A DNA stretch of 64,000 nucleotides, taken from Pectobacterium punjabense. GTDB taxonomy: Bacteria > Pseudomonadota > Gammaproteobacteria > Enterobacterales > Enterobacteriaceae. Below, piece by piece: positions 48,143-56,077 of the stretch. The DNA lies in assembly GCF_012427845.1 (NCBI RefSeq), contig NZ_CP038498.1, forward strand, positions 3,596,001 to 3,660,000, read 5' to 3'. Position 1 is the first letter of the stretch, and each line of letters begins with the position of its first letter. The notes beneath the pieces were generated by a model, which was not told the DNA's origin, did no database searches, and saw only the letters and a list, made by a program, of their open reading frames with translations. A program made the translations under genes and the position numbers.

Positions 48143-48184
48143 ATGACTAAGCCTAAGCGCCGCATTGTTCAGTCTAAAGGCTAA
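48143..48184 (+). CDS. 13-residue mini-gene, possible precursor or scaffold peptide
   Basis: ATG to TAA encodes MTKPKRRIVQSKG. It is preceded by AGGAG at 8 bases, the strongest ribosome-binding site of the operon, and is flanked by a structured leader and a GNRA-loop hairpin, a layout known for short precursor peptides such as MccA. The peptide is strongly basic (KPKRR) with a polar QSKG end. The frame is open upstream to 48053 and a TTG at 48092 could give a 31-residue form, but that start has no Shine-Dalgarno sequence. It is too short for gene finders. Position between the propeller and exporter genes argues for a role in the pathway: precursor, scaffold, or leader peptide controlling downstream genes. 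Function is inference. Confidence 0.6.
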   Translation: MTKPKRRIVQSKG

Positions 48185-48216
48185 TTCTTTAGAAACGGTT
48201 TATTGACTTTATAGCC

Positions 48217-48236
48217 GAGGTGGCGAAAGCCACCTC
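48217..48236 (+). terminator. GNRA-capped hairpin between mini-gene and exporter
   Basis: Perfect 8-bp stem GAGGTGGC / GCCACCTC closed by a GAAA tetraloop, a very stable fold. No U-tract follows and the Shine-Dalgarno sequence of the exporter begins 3 bases later. It may act as an attenuator or an mRNA stabiliser that protects the mini-gene message and lowers exporter expression. Confidence 0.65.
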
Positions 48237-48250
48237 TCAAGGAGACTGTC

Positions 48251-49486
48251 GTGAATTCAATATTTCACAATTCAAGATTTACGGCATGGGCTATTGGATT
48301 AGCTTTTGATCGACTAGGTAATGCAATGTATATGGTGGCTTTGCCTCTTATGGTCTACCATATGACATCGTCCCTTAAGAATATGGCGATCGTAACTGTT
48401 TGTCAGTTTTTACCACGAATTTTCCCAGGGATTTATGTCGGAAGCATGGTTGATATATCCAATAAAAAAAATATTTTTTTTATTTCCCTGCTTCTACAAT
48501 GTTTTATCGGAATTATCATTGCAACTCTTTACAGCATGCAGTTATTGCCATTTATTTTACTATGCATCCTTGGCGCGATTACAAGCGTCTGCTTTGAAAT
48601 ATCGCGTACAACTGAAATGACACTTGTTCCGGTTATATTCGCCAAAGAACGGGTGAAAGCCACCACAGCCTTGGCATCAATCCATACCGCAATGTTCATG
48701 GTTGGTCCCTTACTTGGTGCCCTATTACTTAAGTATTTTAGTTATACATCATTGCTACTGCTTAATGCACTCACGTATCTTGCCCCTATAGTCGCTAATT
48801 ATTGGACGAAAATTCCTTCCCTTCAGTCTGTCCAACACCGGACAAAAGGGCTAAGAGAAAAGCTTGCACTGACTAATCATTCACTCAAAGAATCTCTCGC
48901 TACGGTGCGTAGTAGCAAAGCTTTGAAATTGCTTATGATGTTTATCACCTGCATCACACTAGCAACTGGTGGACTGGAGTTATTAATCATCTTTTACATT
49001 AAAAACAGGCTCCACGTAAGCGATCAATTCGCCAGCTTGATGTATGCAATAGGGGCTGTCGGAATGTTTCTGGGATCGATCCTTGTTCCTCTATTTAGGA
49101 AAATAAAAAGAAAAATTTTCCTTTTTATAACATTGTTAATGATTGCAGGCGGGATCTCACTTTTTCAGATTGGTTCCATACCAGCTCTGATATCAGGTCA
49201 ATTACTCATATTTATGGGAATATTCGCCTGTAGTGTCACACAGGATCTGATAATTCAAGAAAGTGCACCTCCCACAATGCTGGGAAGAATCAGCGGTATT
49301 TTACGTATTATTAATAGTACGATGATATCCCTATCTACGTTTTTTCTTACCTCCCTTACAGCATTTCTAAGTTTTAAATACATAGCCTTGATAGTGATAC
49401 TCCTGGTTCTGTTAGCACTCATTTTAAGCCAAAATCCGCATTTTTCTTCCACACATTATGAGCACAGTGAGCACCAAAATGAATAA
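48251..49486 (+). CDS. MFS exporter of the tox-like operon
   Basis: 411-aa membrane protein with about 12 hydrophobic spans, of the major facilitator superfamily (MFS_3-like). Visible features: N-terminal FDRLGNAMYMVALPLMVYHM, the loop-2 region VGSMVDISNKKN, SRTTEMTLVPVIFAKERVKA, MLGRISGIL. It starts at GTG with AAGGAG upstream. It probably exports the product and gives self-protection. The last 8 bases overlap the FMN-reductase start. Confidence 0.82.
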   Translation: MNSIFHNSRFTAWAIGLAFDRLGNAMYMVALPLMVYHMTSSLKNMAIVTVCQFLPRIFPGIYVGSMVDISNKKNIFFISLLLQCFIGIIIATLYSMQLLPFILLCILGAITSVCFEISRTTEMTLVPVIFAKERVKATTALASIHTAMFMVGPLLGALLLKYFSYTSLLLLNALTYLAPIVANYWTKIPSLQSVQHRTKGLREKLALTNHSLKESLATVRSSKALKLLMMFITCITLATGGLELLIIFYIKNRLHVSDQFASLMYAIGAVGMFLGSILVPLFRKIKRKIFLFITLLMIAGGISLFQIGSIPALISGQLLIFMGIFACSVTQDLIIQESAPPTMLGRISGILRIINSTMISLSTFFLTSLTAFLSFKYIALIVILLVLLALILSQNPHFSSTHYEHSEHQNE

Positions 49487-50078
49487 CTATGTCATTATCA
49501 GCGGAAGTACCCAACAAAAAAGCCAATCATCTCGGCTGTCAAAGGTGATAAAATCACTGATCGATACCATTGATATTGATTCGCACATCGCACTGATTGA
49601 TTTGGCAGAAATCAAGCATCAGGAATGGAATAAAGAGTTCTGGAGCGACGAGATTCCTTGCCCTGAATGGAAAAAAACATCCTCTATTCTGGCGAAAAGT
49701 GATGCTATTATTTTCGTTGTACCAGAGTGGCACGGAATGATTCCACCAGCATTAATGAATCTATTAATTCTATCTGAACGTAACGAGCTTTCACATAAAC
49801 CAGCCTTAATTGTCAGCGTTTCTGCCGGTAATGGAGGTGCATATACGGTTGCACAACTTAAAGGCTTTTATTCCAAGAATAATAGACTTTGCTTTATCCC
49901 CGACCATGTCATCATCCGTAATATTCGAGATAAAGAATTTGATGGTGATAAGAATAGCGCAGAAGACTATGAACGCTTAACGTATTCTCTCAGTGTACTT
50001 AAGGCTTACATCCCCGGACTGGCTCATGTACGTCAGTGCGGTGTGCTAGATTATGATACCTGGCCTTATGGGATGTGA
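49479..50078 (+). CDS. NADPH-dependent FMN reductase-family flavoprotein
   Basis: 199-aa flavodoxin-fold protein: FMN phosphate loop ISGSTQQKSQSSRLSK near the N-terminus, then VPEWHGMIPPALMNLLIL and VSVSAGNGGAYTVAQLKG, the pattern of the NADPH-dependent FMN reductase family. I choose the ATG overlapping the MFS stop codon (ATGAATAA); it starts straight at the first beta strand, while the ATG 7 codons upstream lacks a Shine-Dalgarno sequence. In the pathway it may supply reduced flavin, or reduce or oxidise an azapteridine intermediate. No such gene is part of the standard tox set as I know it. Confidence 0.83.
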   Translation: MNNYVIISGSTQQKSQSSRLSKVIKSLIDTIDIDSHIALIDLAEIKHQEWNKEFWSDEIPCPEWKKTSSILAKSDAIIFVVPEWHGMIPPALMNLLILSERNELSHKPALIVSVSAGNGGAYTVAQLKGFYSKNNRLCFIPDHVIIRNIRDKEFDGDKNSAEDYERLTYSLSVLKAYIPGLAHVRQCGVLDYDTWPYGM

Positions 50079-50082
50079 TCGT

Positions 50083-50700
50083 ATGCTAAATTCTAAAGAC
50101 TATAATATGGTGATAGAGCAGGCATTCCAGCAGCATTATACCGAACAATCCGATGTCTGGACTACTGACATTGGCATGCGTATTCTGCCGTTATTGATAC
50201 AAGGAAAACTTCGCTTATCAGGACACAGTAGAGTATTGGATATCGGTTGTGGTAGCGGACTTGATACCCTTATTTATAGTGAACTGAGTAGTCAGGTGAC
50301 CGGAATAGATATCTATGATCATCCTGAATGGCGGTCGATACAAGAACAATTTGATAATATCACTTTTTATCGCGCCAACTTTCTTCAGCATCCTATAGAT
50401 GAATATGATCTTGTCATTGACAATGGCTGCTTTCATCATCAAGCAAATGAAAATTTGTTGACCTATCTATTAAAAGTAAAGGAAATACTGTCAGATAATG
50501 GTCACTTTATTCTTTCGACATTTTACGATCCAGCGACACTGACGTATGTAGATAATTATGAAAGAATACACCATTATTTTAGCGATCAAGATATTGAGCA
50601 GAAACTAAATAGTGCAGGATTTAACATTATGGACACAGTTTATATCTATCGAAAAAGATATAAGAATTACTATAGAATTTCATTTTGCAAGAAGATATAG
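50083..50700 (+). CDS. SAM-dependent methyltransferase (ToxA-like role)
   Basis: 205-aa class I methyltransferase: motif I VLDIGCGSGLDTLIY (residues 51-65), acidic end of strand 2 VTGIDIYDHPEW, motif IV YDLVIDNGCFHHQ, then VKEILSDNGHFILSTFYDP. Start placed at the ATG 5 bases after the FMN-reductase stop, with GGGA about 9 bases upstream; the frame extends 10 codons into the previous gene. Last gene of the operon. In toxoflavin synthesis ToxA carries out the N-methylations, so this gene would fill that place; direct homology to ToxA is not shown by eye. Confidence 0.82.
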   Translation: MLNSKDYNMVIEQAFQQHYTEQSDVWTTDIGMRILPLLIQGKLRLSGHSRVLDIGCGSGLDTLIYSELSSQVTGIDIYDHPEWRSIQEQFDNITFYRANFLQHPIDEYDLVIDNGCFHHQANENLLTYLLKVKEILSDNGHFILSTFYDPATLTYVDNYERIHHYFSDQDIEQKLNSAGFNIMDTVYIYRKRYKNYYRISFCKKI

Positions 50701-50882
50701 CAATAACTAGGATGTTATCCTAATAGACAATCACGTAGCGATATTATAGTCGTAACGCTGATACAGCTCGTCCTAAATTATCGATGAACAGCATCACCCA
50801 ATCAGGTTGGTAATTTTCACTGGCTCAGACTCGGCAATATCCCTTTCTCAAAAACAACCTGATGGCGCCCAGCTTAAACGTA

Positions 50883-50915
50883 CTCAGAAAAGACAGGCTT
50901 CCTGTCTTTTCTGAG
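50883..50915. terminator. Long bidirectional terminator-like hairpin
   Basis: Perfect 15-bp stem CTCAGAAAAGACAGG / CCTGTCTTTTCTGAG with a CTT loop. The AAAAG/CTTTT flanks give U-runs within the stem on either strand. Likely end of the tox-like operon transcript. Confidence 0.7.
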
Positions 50916-50968
50916 CGCATAGCAATATGACGCTTCTCTTTTAGTACCGCAAAGCAACACTCAGCTAC

Positions 50969-51004
50969 CGTTTGCGACGCGCTCATTTGAGACCGTCGCA
51001 AACG
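50969..51004. repeat. Inverted repeat near ygaZ
   Basis: Perfect 11-bp arms CGTTTGCGACG and CGTCGCAAACG with a 14-base loop, followed by AAAAAA. It may be a remnant mobile-element end or a ygaZ control site. Confidence 0.55.
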
Positions 51005-51115
51005 AAAAAATTTCGCGCGAAATCATCACATCCGTTCCGCAATAGCGTGAAATTCTGGTAACGCTTTGCTAGTGTTACCGGTTAATTTCCTTTAAGTGCA
51101 AAAATTATCAGGCCA

Positions 51116-51847
51116 GTGAATACATTAACCACCGCGATATCGAAAAAACCGGCGTCTTTTAGCGAAGGCGTATTTGATAGTCTGCCAATTGTTATCGGCT
51201 ACATGCCTGTAGCATTCGCGTTTGGCATGAATGCTGTCAAATTAGGGTTTACCCCGTTGGAAGGCATTTTCCTTTCGTGCATCATTTACGCTGGCGCCAG
51301 CCAGTTCGTCATCACCGCGTTGCTCAGCGCAGGTATGTCCATCTGGGTAGCCGCGTTGACCGTCATGGCGATGGATGTTCGCCATGTGCTATATGGGCCC
51401 GCACTACGGCATCGCATTACACAGCGACTGCCGACCCGGAAAACCGCACTGTGGGCTTTCGGCTTGACGGATGAAGTGTTTGCGGCTGCAGCCACTCGAT
51501 TGGCGAAAGATAACCGACGTTGGTCAGAAGAGTGGATGATGGGCGTATCGCTTTTAGCCTGGCTCTCTTGGGTACTCGGCACGGTGATAGGTGCCGTGTT
51601 CGGTAACGGCCCATTGGATAACTACCCTGCCGTCGAAGCGGCGCTATCCTTCATGCTTCCCGCACTTTTCCTGAGTTTTTTGCTCGCCTCCTTCAAACGG
51701 AAACAGAGTCTGGTTGTAGCCTGCGCGCTAGGAGGCGCACTGCTTGGGCTGCTGCTCTCCTCCATCCCGGCCGCAATACTGCTCGGTATCCTCAGCGGCT
51801 GTCTGGCGTCGCTGGTTAATACCGCTACACCGCAGGTGAACACATGA
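51116..51847 (+). CDS. ygaZ: AzlC-family branched-chain amino-acid exporter subunit YgaZ
   Basis: Large subunit of the YgaZH valine/branched-chain amino-acid exporter; 243 aa with several hydrophobic spans. Conserved AzlC sequence: SLPIVIGYMPVAFAFGMNAV, CIIYAGASQFVITALLSAGM, VMAMDVRHVLYGPALRHRI, ALWAFGLTDEVFAAAATRLA. GTG start with a weak Shine-Dalgarno sequence. It overlaps ygaH by 4 bases. In E. coli it lies close after proX, which places the proX-ygaZ interval as the insertion point of the preceding accessory genes. Confidence 0.93.
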   Translation: MNTLTTAISKKPASFSEGVFDSLPIVIGYMPVAFAFGMNAVKLGFTPLEGIFLSCIIYAGASQFVITALLSAGMSIWVAALTVMAMDVRHVLYGPALRHRITQRLPTRKTALWAFGLTDEVFAAAATRLAKDNRRWSEEWMMGVSLLAWLSWVLGTVIGAVFGNGPLDNYPAVEAALSFMLPALFLSFLLASFKRKQSLVVACALGGALLGLLLSSIPAAILLGILSGCLASLVNTATPQVNT

Positions 51848-52173
51848 GTACAGAAGTCATTCTTATCGGGCTGATTGTGGGGTTAGTGAACTATCTCTTT
51901 CGTTATTTACCTCTGAGACTCAGCGCCTCACGCGCTTCCGGTTCGCTGCAACGCGGCAAAAAGGCTTTGTTGCTTGATAGCATCGGCATTGCTTCGATCT
52001 GTGCGCTGCTGATCGTTTCCAGCGTGCCGGATATTCTCGCGCATCACGAAAAGCTACTGCCAACATTGACGGGTTTTATTACGCTGACAGCCTGTTTTTA
52101 TAAAACCCGTAGTATCGTTTTATCGACGCTACTGGGGGCGCTGTGCTACGGCATTGCTTTTAAACTGCTCTGA
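51844..52173 (+). CDS. ygaH: AzlD-family exporter subunit YgaH
   Basis: Small membrane subunit of the branched-chain amino-acid exporter, 109 aa with three to four hydrophobic spans (LIVGLVNYLFRYLPLRLS, LDSIGIASICALLIVSSVPD, STLLGALCYGIAFKLL). Its ATG overlaps the ygaZ stop, implying coupled translation. mprA follows after 189 bases. Confidence 0.92.
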   Translation: MSTEVILIGLIVGLVNYLFRYLPLRLSASRASGSLQRGKKALLLDSIGIASICALLIVSSVPDILAHHEKLLPTLTGFITLTACFYKTRSIVLSTLLGALCYGIAFKLL

Positions 52174-52362
52174 ACACGCAGCGAAAATTATCAAATAAGA
52201 TTTTGATTTAAATAAAGTAAGCGGCAAATAATCCTTACCCTCGACTATTCTCCGCTTACTTTCTGTCACATAAATAAGCACAATTTCCCACCCGAATGCC
52301 GTTTACCCATTTAGTAACATTAGTTACTATGCATACCGTGATTAATGAGGTTTATATAAAAA

Positions 52363-52878
52363 ATGGACAGTTCATTCACTCCTATAGAACAAATGCTCGA
52401 TCTGCGTGCTTCACGCAAACCCGGTTTCCCACGTCAGGAAGTTTTATTACTGCGTCTATTCATGCATGTTCAAGGGAAAATCCTGGAACACAGAAACAGA
52501 ATGCTGAAAGATCAAGGTATTAATGAAACCCTTTTTATGGCATTGCTGACGCTGGAATCCCAAGAATCTTACAGTATTCAGCCGTCCGAACTCAGTGCTG
52601 CGCTGGGGTCGTCACGCACGAATGCGACACGCATCGCTGACGATCTGGAAAAAAGGGGCTGGATAGAGCGACGCGAAAGCAATAGCGACAGGCGCTGCCT
52701 GCACCTCCATCTAACAGAAGAAGGCAAAGCCTTTCTTGGCCAACTGATTCCGCCACAGCATGACAGTCTCCATGTGCTTTGTTCAGCACTTGAATCCGGC
52801 GAGCAAAAGCAGCTTGAAACGCTGATGAGAAAGCTTCTGGTTCGGCTGGATGAAATGGACGATTTCGGCAACGTATAG
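52363..52878 (+). CDS. mprA: MarR-family repressor of emrAB
   Basis: Also called EmrR. 171-aa MarR-type repressor that in E. coli releases emrAB expression on binding hydrophobic drugs or uncouplers. The winged helix is clear: [51 protein letters not shown]. It begins [20 protein letters not shown] like E. coli. First gene of mprA-emrA-emrB; the 266 bases to emrA contain two hairpins (CCCGAT/ATCGGG and CGCCAGAC/GTCTGGCG). Confidence 0.94.
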   Translation: MDSSFTPIEQMLDLRASRKPGFPRQEVLLLRLFMHVQGKILEHRNRMLKDQGINETLFMALLTLESQESYSIQPSELSAALGSSRTNATRIADDLEKRGWIERRESNSDRRCLHLHLTEEGKAFLGQLIPPQHDSLHVLCSALESGEQKQLETLMRKLLVRLDEMDDFGNV

Positions 52879-53144
52879 CAGAAAAACAACAACAAAAATC
52901 ATAACCAGCACCTTTTTTTTTCACCCGGAACGACCCGATGCCTAGGTATCGGGCAGGTGAATTTTGCTGCAAAAAATACACATGATCTTTCCGCAGCAGC
53001 AGCGTGCGACTTAGCGCAACAGCAATCTCACGCTCCGGTGGAGCCTCCCTCGGGCTGCGCAGCAATATGAATTCGTGACTATCGCCAGACGACGCTGTCT
53101 GGCGCAATGGCCGATACAAAGAAAATAAGAAGAGAGAGAACAGC

Positions 53145-54320
53145 ATGAGTGAAAGTGTGGAAAATCAGGTGCCGCAGACGCCTCAAAGAAACAAGAAACA
53201 GCAGCGCAAGCGTGTGTTATCGCTGCTGACATTTATTTTCGTCGTGCTGGGCTGTGCCTGGCTGGTTTACTGGTTCCTGGTGCTCAGGCATCACCAAAGC
53301 ACTGACGACGCCTACGTCGCAGGCAACCAGATTCAGATCATGGCGCAGGTTACGGGTAGCGTCACTCATGTGAACGTCGACAACACGGATTTTGTGAAGC
53401 AGGGACAGGTGTTAGTGGAGCTAGACCCCACCGATGCACAGCAAGCATTCGAGCGCGCAAAAACCGCATTGGCTAATAGCGTACGCCAAACGCATCAGCT
53501 AATTATCAACAGCAAACAATATCAGGCCAACATTGAACTGCGTCAGACTGAACTGAACAAGGCACAAAGCGACTTAAGCCGCCGTGAAGCACTGGGCAGC
53601 GCAAATGCTATCGGGCGTGAAGAAGTACAGCATGCTCGCGATGCCGTCGCAACCGCCAAAGCCGCGCTGGAAGTTGCCAGGCAACAATATCAAGCGAATC
53701 AGGCAATGATTCTGGATACGCCGCTTGAGAAGCAACCCGCTATACAGCAAGCTTCTGTAGAAATGCGCGATGCCTGGCTGGCGCTACAGCGCACCAAAAT
53801 CGTCAGCCCGATTGACGGCTACATCTCACGCCGCAGCGTGCAGATTGGTGCCCGGATTTCCTCGACCTCAGCATTGATGGCTGTGGTGCCCGCCAATCAT
53901 CTGTGGATCGATGCTAACTTCAAAGAGACACAGTTAGCCAACATGCGCATCGGCCAACCCGCTACCGTGATCGCGGATATCTACGGTGACGATGTCGTGT
54001 ATCAGGGAAAAGTGGTCGGCCTCGATATGGGGACCGGTAGCGCGTTTTCTCTGCTGCCAGCCCAGAACGCGACCGGAAACTGGATTAAAGTCGTCCAGCG
54101 CCTACCTGTGCGTATTGAGATCGATCCGAAGCAGGTCGCCGAGCATCCGTTACGTATCGGCCTGTCTGCTTTAGTGAATGTCGATACCGCCAATACCGAA
54201 GGCAGCGCGTTAGCAGAAACGTCACGCACCACACCAGCCTACCAAAGTGATGCGCTGACGTTGGATCTCACCCCCGTTAACCAAGACATTAGCGCCATTA
54301 TTCAGGCGAATGCCGGTTAA
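53145..54320 (+). CDS. emrA: Multidrug efflux membrane-fusion protein EmrA
   Basis: Periplasmic adaptor of the EmrAB-TolC pump, 391 aa. One N-terminal transmembrane helix (VLSLLTFIFVVLGCAWLVYW), then barrel-sandwich strands (TDDAYVAGNQIQIMAQVTGS), a coiled-coil hairpin (about residues 100-200, many Gln/Ala) and the second lipoyl half RTKIVSPIDGYISRRSVQIG. It links inner-membrane EmrB to TolC. emrB follows 17 bases later. Confidence 0.94.
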   Translation: MSESVENQVPQTPQRNKKQQRKRVLSLLTFIFVVLGCAWLVYWFLVLRHHQSTDDAYVAGNQIQIMAQVTGSVTHVNVDNTDFVKQGQVLVELDPTDAQQAFERAKTALANSVRQTHQLIINSKQYQANIELRQTELNKAQSDLSRREALGSANAIGREEVQHARDAVATAKAALEVARQQYQANQAMILDTPLEKQPAIQQASVEMRDAWLALQRTKIVSPIDGYISRRSVQIGARISSTSALMAVVPANHLWIDANFKETQLANMRIGQPATVIADIYGDDVVYQGKVVGLDMGTGSAFSLLPAQNATGNWIKVVQRLPVRIEIDPKQVAEHPLRIGLSALVNVDTANTEGSALAETSRTTPAYQSDALTLDLTPVNQDISAIIQANAG

Positions 54321-54337
54321 TCGACCAGGAGAGAAAC

Positions 54338-55873
54338 GTGCAGAGAAAACCGCTTAAAGGCGCGAGTCTGGCCTGGATGACCGTTGCGCTGTCGCTGGCA
54401 ACGTTCATGCAGGTACTGGACTCCACCATCGCCAACGTCGCTATTCCGACCATCGCCGGTAATCTGGGTGCGTCCAACTCACAGGGAACGTGGGTTATCA
54501 CCTCGTTCGGGGTCGCTAACGCCATCTCTATTCCTATCACTGGCTGGCTAGCCAAGCGGTTCGGTGAAGTCCGCCTTTTTCTATGGTCAACCGCGCTCTT
54601 CGCCCTGACCTCCTGGCTGTGTGGTGTGTCCACCAGCCTGGAAATGCTGATTTTCGCCCGTGTATTACAGGGGATCGTTGCCGGGCCGCTGATCCCGCTG
54701 TCACAGAGTTTATTGTTAAGCAATTATCCTCCCGCGAAACGCAGCATCGCGCTGGCGCTGTGGTCAATGACCGTAGTCGTTGCGCCGATCTGTGGCCCCA
54801 TTCTGGGCGGCTGGATTAGCGATAACTATCACTGGGGCTGGATATTCTTCATTAACGTCCCACTCGGTATCGCGGTGGTGTTTATCGCGCTGCAAACGCT
54901 GCGCGGGCGGGAAACCAAAACCGAGATCAGGCCTATCGATACCATCGGGCTGGCGTTGTTAGTTGTCGGCATCGGTAGCCTCCAGATGATGCTCGACCGC
55001 GGCAAAGAGCTGGACTGGTTTAACTCGACGGAAATCATCACCCTCACCGTGGTGGCGGTGATTGCGATCGCGTTCCTCATCGTCTGGGAACTGACAGACG
55101 ACCACCCGGTGGTGGATTTGTCGCTGTTTAAATCGCGTAACTTCACCATTGGCTGTCTATGTATCAGCCTCGCCTATATGTTTTACTTCGGGGCGATCGT
55201 ACTCTTGCCGCAGCTATTGCAGGAAGTGTATGGCTATACCGCCACCTGGGCTGGACTGGCATCCGCGCCCGTTGGGCTGATGCCAGTAGTGCTGTCGCCG
55301 ATCATCGGTCGATTCGCACCGCGTCTGGATATGCGCAAACTGGTGACGTTCAGCTTTATTATGTACGCCGTCTGCTTCTACTGGCGTGCATATACCTTCG
55401 AGCCGGGCATGGATTTCGGCGCGTCAGCCTGGCCGCAGTTCGTGCAGGGGTTTGCCGTCGCCTGCTTCTTCATGCCGCTGACGACCATCACGCTGTCTGG
55501 CCTTCCGCCTGAACGTTTGGCTGCCGCATCAAGTCTGTCGAACTTTGCCCGAACGCTGGCAGGCTCGATCGGAACCTCACTGACCACCACGCTCTGGACG
55601 CAGCGGGAATCGCTGCACCACGCGCACCTGACGGAATCGATCACACCGTATAATCCGATAGCGCAGGAAACGTACCAACAGCTTCAGGCAATGGGGATGA
55701 GTCAAACGCAGGCCTCGGCTTACATCGCAGAGCAGATTACGGCGCAGGGGCTGATTATCTCTGCCAACGAGATCTTCTGGGCTGCTGCGGGCGTATTTCT
55801 GGTGCTGCTGGTGCTGGTCTGGTTCGCTAAACCGCCTTTTACCACCGGTGGCGGAGGCGGTGGCGCGCACTAA
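54338..55873 (+). CDS. emrB: Multidrug efflux MFS transporter EmrB
   Basis: 14-span DHA2-family drug/proton antiporter of 511 aa, inner-membrane part of EmrAB-TolC. Motifs: LATFMQVLDSTIANVAIPTI (motif D1), WVITSFGVANAISIPITGW, FGEVRLFLWSTALF region (motif A), APICGPILGGWISDNYHWGW (motif C). GTG start with AGGAGAG. The C-terminus ends in a Gly-rich tail (TTGGGGGGAH). A long hairpin follows. Confidence 0.95.
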   Translation: MQRKPLKGASLAWMTVALSLATFMQVLDSTIANVAIPTIAGNLGASNSQGTWVITSFGVANAISIPITGWLAKRFGEVRLFLWSTALFALTSWLCGVSTSLEMLIFARVLQGIVAGPLIPLSQSLLLSNYPPAKRSIALALWSMTVVVAPICGPILGGWISDNYHWGWIFFINVPLGIAVVFIALQTLRGRETKTEIRPIDTIGLALLVVGIGSLQMMLDRGKELDWFNSTEIITLTVVAVIAIAFLIVWELTDDHPVVDLSLFKSRNFTIGCLCISLAYMFYFGAIVLLPQLLQEVYGYTATWAGLASAPVGLMPVVLSPIIGRFAPRLDMRKLVTFSFIMYAVCFYWRAYTFEPGMDFGASAWPQFVQGFAVACFFMPLTTITLSGLPPERLAAASSLSNFARTLAGSIGTSLTTTLWTQRESLHHAHLTESITPYNPIAQETYQQLQAMGMSQTQASAYIAEQITAQGLIISANEIFWAAAGVFLVLLVLVWFAKPPFTTGGGGGGAH

Positions 55874-55891
55874 CCTATCAGAATCCCCCTC

Positions 55892-55920
55892 CCCTTTCGG
55901 CCAGTCATTGGCCGAAAGGG
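55892..55920 (+). terminator. Hairpin after emrB
   Basis: Perfect 12-bp stem CCCTTTCGGCCA / TGGCCGAAAGGG with a 5-base loop, 18 bases after the emrB stop. The following bases AACTCTCTTG give only a poor U-tract, but position and stability make it the probable operon terminator. Confidence 0.65.
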
Positions 55921-56077
55921 AACTCTCTTGCCACATCCTACCTTTCCCTGATTAATCGACTGTTTCCCCAATTGTTATAGCGCGATAGCGAATAAGGATT
56001 TACAGATTCGGGATAAACATATTTTCACATTCCGATTACAATGCGCCTCTTTTATTCGGGGATTGAGTGGTTCTTCT

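Larger units (their letters stand above)
50701..51115. other. Palindrome-rich junction between the tox-like operon and ygaZ
   Basis: 415 bases without a credible gene. It holds a small stem TAGGAT/ATCCTA just after the operon, the long hairpin at 50883-50915, the inverted repeat at 50969-51004, and ATTTCGCGCGAAAT at 51009-51022. A 56-codon minus-strand frame crossing it is not convincing. It is the likely right edge of the inserted region. Confidence 0.6.

Noticed and set aside
48092..48184. Longer TTG-started form of the mini-peptide (31 residues)
   Set aside because: The frame is open, but the TTG has no Shine-Dalgarno sequence, while the ATG at 48143 has a strong one at ideal spacing.
50725..51000. 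Transposase remnant on the minus strand after the tox-like operon
   Set aside because: A 56-codon frame (MSASQTVAECCFAVLKEKRH...) exists but overlaps perfect hairpins and matches no transposase pattern I recognise.
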